Shown here one piece after another: positions 7,520 through 10,005 of a DNA stretch of 10,005 bases. The notes under the pieces were generated by a model. That model did no database searches. It worked only from the letters and a program-made list of their open reading frames with translations, and was not told the origin of the DNA. How positions within the stretch are numbered: the stretch's first letter is position 1; each line of letters starts with the position of its first letter. A program made the translations under genes and the position numbers. The stretch covers positions 1 to 10,005 of the forward strand of contig JAOXYB010040694.1 of the NCBI GenBank assembly GCA_028565635.1. The letters are read 5' to 3'. This DNA comes from Phoronis ovalis (Eukaryota > Phoronida > Phoronidae).

Positions 7520-9747
7520 CTATAAAAACAAACAAGACTCCGTAACTAACAAAATAATCAATCTGTTACGATTGTATAACAATTGATACCTTAGTCCATA
7601 AATTAATTTTTTGCAAACTTAATAAATACATTTTACTAAATTAAAGTCAAAAAAGTTTCACAGACTAGAACTAGATTTACATGCAGCTTTAATGCAAAAA
7701 TGCATGCAGTACAGTAAAATAATATGTTTGTGTGTGTGTGTATGTATGTATGTATCATTATATATTTATATATACAGTGCAATTCTCTCTTTTATGACAT
7801 TGTTTTGGTTGCTCTCTCACAATTCATACAGTTTCGGGATTTTTTTTTCTATAAAAGCAAAATCGCACTTACAATGCGTAGGAGTGTGACCTGGTCTGTA
7901 GCCTACAGCACCATGTGGATAAAATATAATGGGACCTTGCCCATAATGTGTATAAGGCATTAAAGTGGTTGAATTTGTGGCATTTCCAGGCGACTGACTC
8001 TCAGCATGAACACTCTGTAAATGGTAAAATATTAATAATAAATATATATTTCCATAACTGTCAATTCATAAATTATCATAAAATTTTAGTTAACACTGTG
8101 ACATATTGGATAGATGCTACTAATTAATATAAAGTTATAGTGAAAGATGTGACAATGACATACAAGACATAAAAGCCACCTTGAACAGCTCACTAAGTGT
8201 CCGTGATCCAAGAAATGGCATATGGCAGCGTAATCAAACTATCCGGACGATCAAGCTAACGGAGTTTATAGCATACAAAACATATGACTTACTCTTGTTG
8301 AGTTTATGTACTGTCCTACTGCAGCAAATACGGCTATTACAAGGATAAAATTTACGAGGCAACATGCCATAGATATCCACAGCACACTCTGATATGTTAT
8401 TTGCACCTGTTTACAAGATTTAATGCCTATATACTCATCTGGTTGGGTCGATAAACTGGAACAAAAATGTATAGTATAGGTAACAAAAGTGCATTGTTTT
8501 GCACTGCACACATGCAGTCATATAAAAGCAATATTGGCAGTATACATGTAGATGTAGCTACAGTAGTATACAAATTGAACTCTTGTGCATAAAAACCTTT
8601 GCTTGGTATATATATATGCTCACATTTCAAGCAAAAACTAATATTGCCATGATAATAAAAATCACCACTGTGACATTAGACATGAAACGCGTCTCATCTT
8701 TTGTCCTCTATTATGGAATGAGAGTAGATAAGCTTAGTAACATAAGTTTACAAAAACAAGCATTAATTATACACAAACAAGCATTAATTATACATCTTTA
8801 AGTGAAAGTGTACTTATTCAGAGCTTAAGCTTCGTAGAGAATTGTATGCATTAGAAATTAAAGCGCAAAGTAGAAGGAAATCTTTCAAACCTTTTAACAG
8901 AGACTTCTATATAACAACAGACTTTCTTTTACTTCACGCTTCAATGAGTGTGACAGATGCACGCTACTTATTACTTGTGCTCTCTATATTGCAAAAAATT
9001 CTTACCTGAAACCTAATTCATCACAGTGGTGACTTTTGTATATGTCACAGCAATAACAAGAATGTGCTGAATAAGGCATAGTGCACGGAACAGTTGCCCA
9101 CCAACGGGTATTGTCATACCCACAAACTGCACTCCCGCCATGCTCAGAGTAAGAGCATCGGTTAAAATCTGTGTCCTGCAATGGTGAATGGAGCGATTTT
9201 CTGAAGCTTATGTTGTTGCTAATTATTAAACATGAAATATATCATAGAATTGAAAACTCTGCTCAAAGTACAGGAAATTACTTTTACACACTTACCCAAT
9301 TATAATAGAATTATTTTGATTTAAACAATCATTGCAGCACTATGTTAAGACCGTGTTACCATAATAAATCACAACTGTTTAAGGACTCGATATACAATGT
9401 GACATGTGTTGAAATATATGTGCACCTCAAAGTCTCACAAGATGTTTAAATGTTAAAGCATTAATTATTAATGACTTAGAGAGAATGCAAACAAATTCAT
9501 AATGACGTACTAGTAACCTACAAAACCAAAGAAATTGAAAATTCTTCAAGTGAAGAATTAAATTGATATCTACATAGTTTCATTATTGATGTATACTTAC
9601 AGATACATGACCTGCAGTGACAGCATCAACTAAAGTTCCAACAAAACATAACACTATACCACAGCCATCGAACACAAGTCCAGCAATTATCCAGGGTCTG
9701 CCTCCATTATGTATGCCAATCAAAACAAATACTGAGGCTATGACAGG
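7329..9747 (-). CDS. TMEM255-family transmembrane protein, five 3' exons (N-terminus missing)
   Basis: Exons 9747-9601, 9175-9006, 8455-8293, 8014-7873 and 7519-7329 join in frame (813 nt, 270 residues plus TAA) with consensus donors and acceptors. In order they give two hydrophobic segments (WIIAGLVFDGCGIVLCFVG and the end of the preceding one), a cysteine-rich loop with SCYCCDIYKSHHC, a last membrane segment (LWISMACCLVNFILVIAVFA), and a Pro/Ser/Thr-rich tail ending ENPPAYSP. Human TMEM255A (FAM70A) has the same order: a FxSxGxxAAFxCAIVDxVxA segment, a TCFCCDLYNC loop, LLWSATILNIVGLFLGI and a C-terminal PPPYSP. The final PPAY is a PY motif, a ligand for WW domains such as those of NEDD4 ubiquitin ligases. 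The molecular function of the family is not established. The first two membrane segments and the start codon should lie right of the window. It is convergent with SELENOT. Confidence 0.88.
7520..7872 (-). other. TMEM255-like intron before the terminal exon
   Basis: A phase-1 intron of 353 bases, GTAAGT..TATAG on the minus strand. It contains a (TG)n/(TATG)n microsatellite at 7727-7775. The short plus-strand open frames here (7692-7963) come from that repeat. Confidence 0.85.
7727..7775. repeat. (TG)n-(TATG)n-(TA)n compound microsatellite
   Basis: A TGTG run to 7741, then TATG units to about 7755, then a TA-rich stretch ending TATATAC near 7775. Likely polymorphic; intronic. Confidence 0.9.
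7873..8014 (-). CDS. TMEM255-like gene, second-last exon of the window
   Basis: The acceptor is TTTACAG|AGTG and the donor is CATT|GTAAGT (phase 1). It encodes a hydrophilic tail segment, SVHAESQSPGNATNSTTLM then PYTHYGQGPIIFYPHGAVGY. The Tyr/Pro/His-rich composition resembles the tail of TMEM255A (runs of Y, H, P). Confidence 0.85.
8293..8455 (-). CDS. TMEM255-like gene, exon with last membrane segment
   Basis: The acceptor is TGTTCCAG|T; the first base completes AGT (Ser). STQPDEYIGIKSCKQVQ leads into LWISMACCLVNFILVIAVFA, a hydrophobic segment of about 21 residues, then GQYINSTR and GTAAGT (phase 0). The EYI.....SC....... YxxxLW order aligns with the same region of TMEM255A (EYIDVSSCQD then LYHLLWS). 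Confidence 0.9.
8456..9005 (-). other. TMEM255-like intron
   Basis: A phase-2 intron of 550 bases. It contains a 21-base tandem duplication at 8754-8795. Open frames at 8427-8630 (minus) and 8583-8801 (plus) run through intron sequence and are not genes. Confidence 0.85.
8754..8795. repeat. 21-base tandem duplication
   Basis: AACAAGCATTAATTATACA is present twice with a period of exactly 21 bases (the C at 8757 aligns with the C at 8778). The copies are nearly identical, so the duplication is recent. Intronic. Confidence 0.85.
9006..9175 (-). CDS. TMEM255-like gene, cysteine-rich loop exon
   Basis: The acceptor is CCATTGCAG|GACAC and the donor is TTTCAG|GTAAG (phase 2). It encodes 56 codons with seven cysteines, including CSYSEHGGSAVCGYDNTRWW and SCYCCDIYKSHHC. 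The CxCCD(I/L)Y core is shared with vertebrate TMEM255. The loop lies between two membrane segments and is probably luminal or extracellular with disulfides (inference from the cysteines). Confidence 0.88.
9176..9600 (-). other. TMEM255-like intron
   Basis: A phase-0 intron of 425 bases, from GTAAGT (9600-9595) to TTGCAG. Nothing else recognised in it. Confidence 0.85.
9601..9747 (-). CDS. TMEM255-like gene, first exon in the window
   Basis: The acceptor is TTTTTTTTTACAG|CCTGTC and the donor is GTATCT|GTAAGT; 49 codons, phase 0 at both ends. It encodes PVIASVFVLIGIHNGG (end of one membrane segment) and WIIAGLVFDGCGIVLCFVG, then TLVDAVTAGH, which aligns with CAIVDGVFAARH of TMEM255A. A symmetric exon like this can be skipped or duplicated without breaking frame. 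Its first bases are copied upstream (see the repeat at 9734-10005). Confidence 0.88.
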
Positions 9748-10005
9748 CTGTAAAAAAAAACTGATTGTTTGAAAAAATTACTGCCATGACTGGAAAAATA
9801 TTAATTAAAACAAATATTGAGGCTATGACAGGTTGAAAAAAATATTGAGGCTTTGAAAAAAAACTACTCAGGCTATGACAGGCTGAAAAAATATTAAGTA
9901 AAGAAATGTTGAGACTATGACAGGCTGTAAAAAAAACTGATTGTTTGAAAAAATTACTGCCATGACTGGAAAAATATTAATTAAAACAAATATTGAGGCT
10001 ATGAC
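9734..10005. repeat. Repeated splice-acceptor/exon-start block
   Basis: GAGGCTATGACAGG, which on the minus strand is the first 14 bases of the coding exon (CCTGTCATAGCCTC), recurs at about 9819, 9847 (short), 9870, 9911 and 9995. A longer unit of about 85 bases that includes the CTGTAAAAAAA acceptor tract, CTGATTGTTTG and TGCCATGACTGG is present twice in full (9734-9818 and 9911-9994), 177 bases apart. Several copies retain a minus-strand pyrimidine tract and CAG. The array continues past the right edge. Confidence 0.88.

Noticed and set aside
7692-7963. Two plus-strand ORFs with VCVCMYV runs
   Set aside because: They translate the TG/TATG microsatellite and then run antisense to a real TMEM255-like exon.
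8583-8801. 72-codon plus-strand ORF
   Set aside because: Lies in a TMEM255-like intron and ends in the 21-base tandem duplication; no features of a protein.

Overview
The window is nuclear DNA from an animal. It is AT-rich and has spliceosomal introns with GT..AG borders, short phased exons, MITE-like elements and microsatellites. There is no bacterial-style gene packing. Domain content (selenoprotein T, a TMEM255-family membrane protein, a Nek-type kinase) fits an invertebrate metazoan, perhaps a marine lophotrochozoan. I cannot fix the species or phylum from sequence alone.

Layout, left to right. (1) 1-787 is the presumed first intron of a leftward kinase gene. It holds a degenerate TTTTTACCATGRGG-like repeat array and a clean 108-bp MITE with 17-bp inverted ends and an 8-bp target duplication. 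(2) 788-1046 (minus) is the first coding exon of a Nek-family protein kinase. (3) 1047-1305 is a short head-to-head intergenic stretch, probably a bidirectional promoter; both start codons sit in ATGGCGG. (4) 1306-4445 (plus) is a complete four-exon selenoprotein T gene, 199 residues. An in-frame TGA at 2423-2425 is read as selenocysteine in a Cys-Tyr-Ser-Sec motif. The Cys codon is itself split by intron 1. A 3'UTR intron (about 4452-4730) probably follows, then a well-formed SECIS element at 4795-4868 and poly(A) signals at 4938 and 5068. (5) About 5090-7328 is AT-rich convergent intergenic/3'UTR DNA with a degraded palindromic MITE at about 6205-6410. (6) 7329-9747 (minus) holds the last five coding exons of a TMEM255-family tetraspan protein ending in a PPAY motif. 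Its N-terminal exons lie beyond the right edge. (7) 9748-10005 is the upstream intron, in which the acceptor and first bases of the next exon have been copied several times.

The main hidden signal is the selenoprotein. A conventional ORF finder breaks it at the TGA and reports only a 77-codon fragment of exon 2. The four exons join in frame with consensus splice sites, and the SECIS that licenses the recoding lies about 350 nt past the stop in genomic DNA, or about 70 nt past it in mRNA if the 3'UTR intron is removed. The second unusual feature is the multiplied splice-acceptor block in the TMEM255-like gene.
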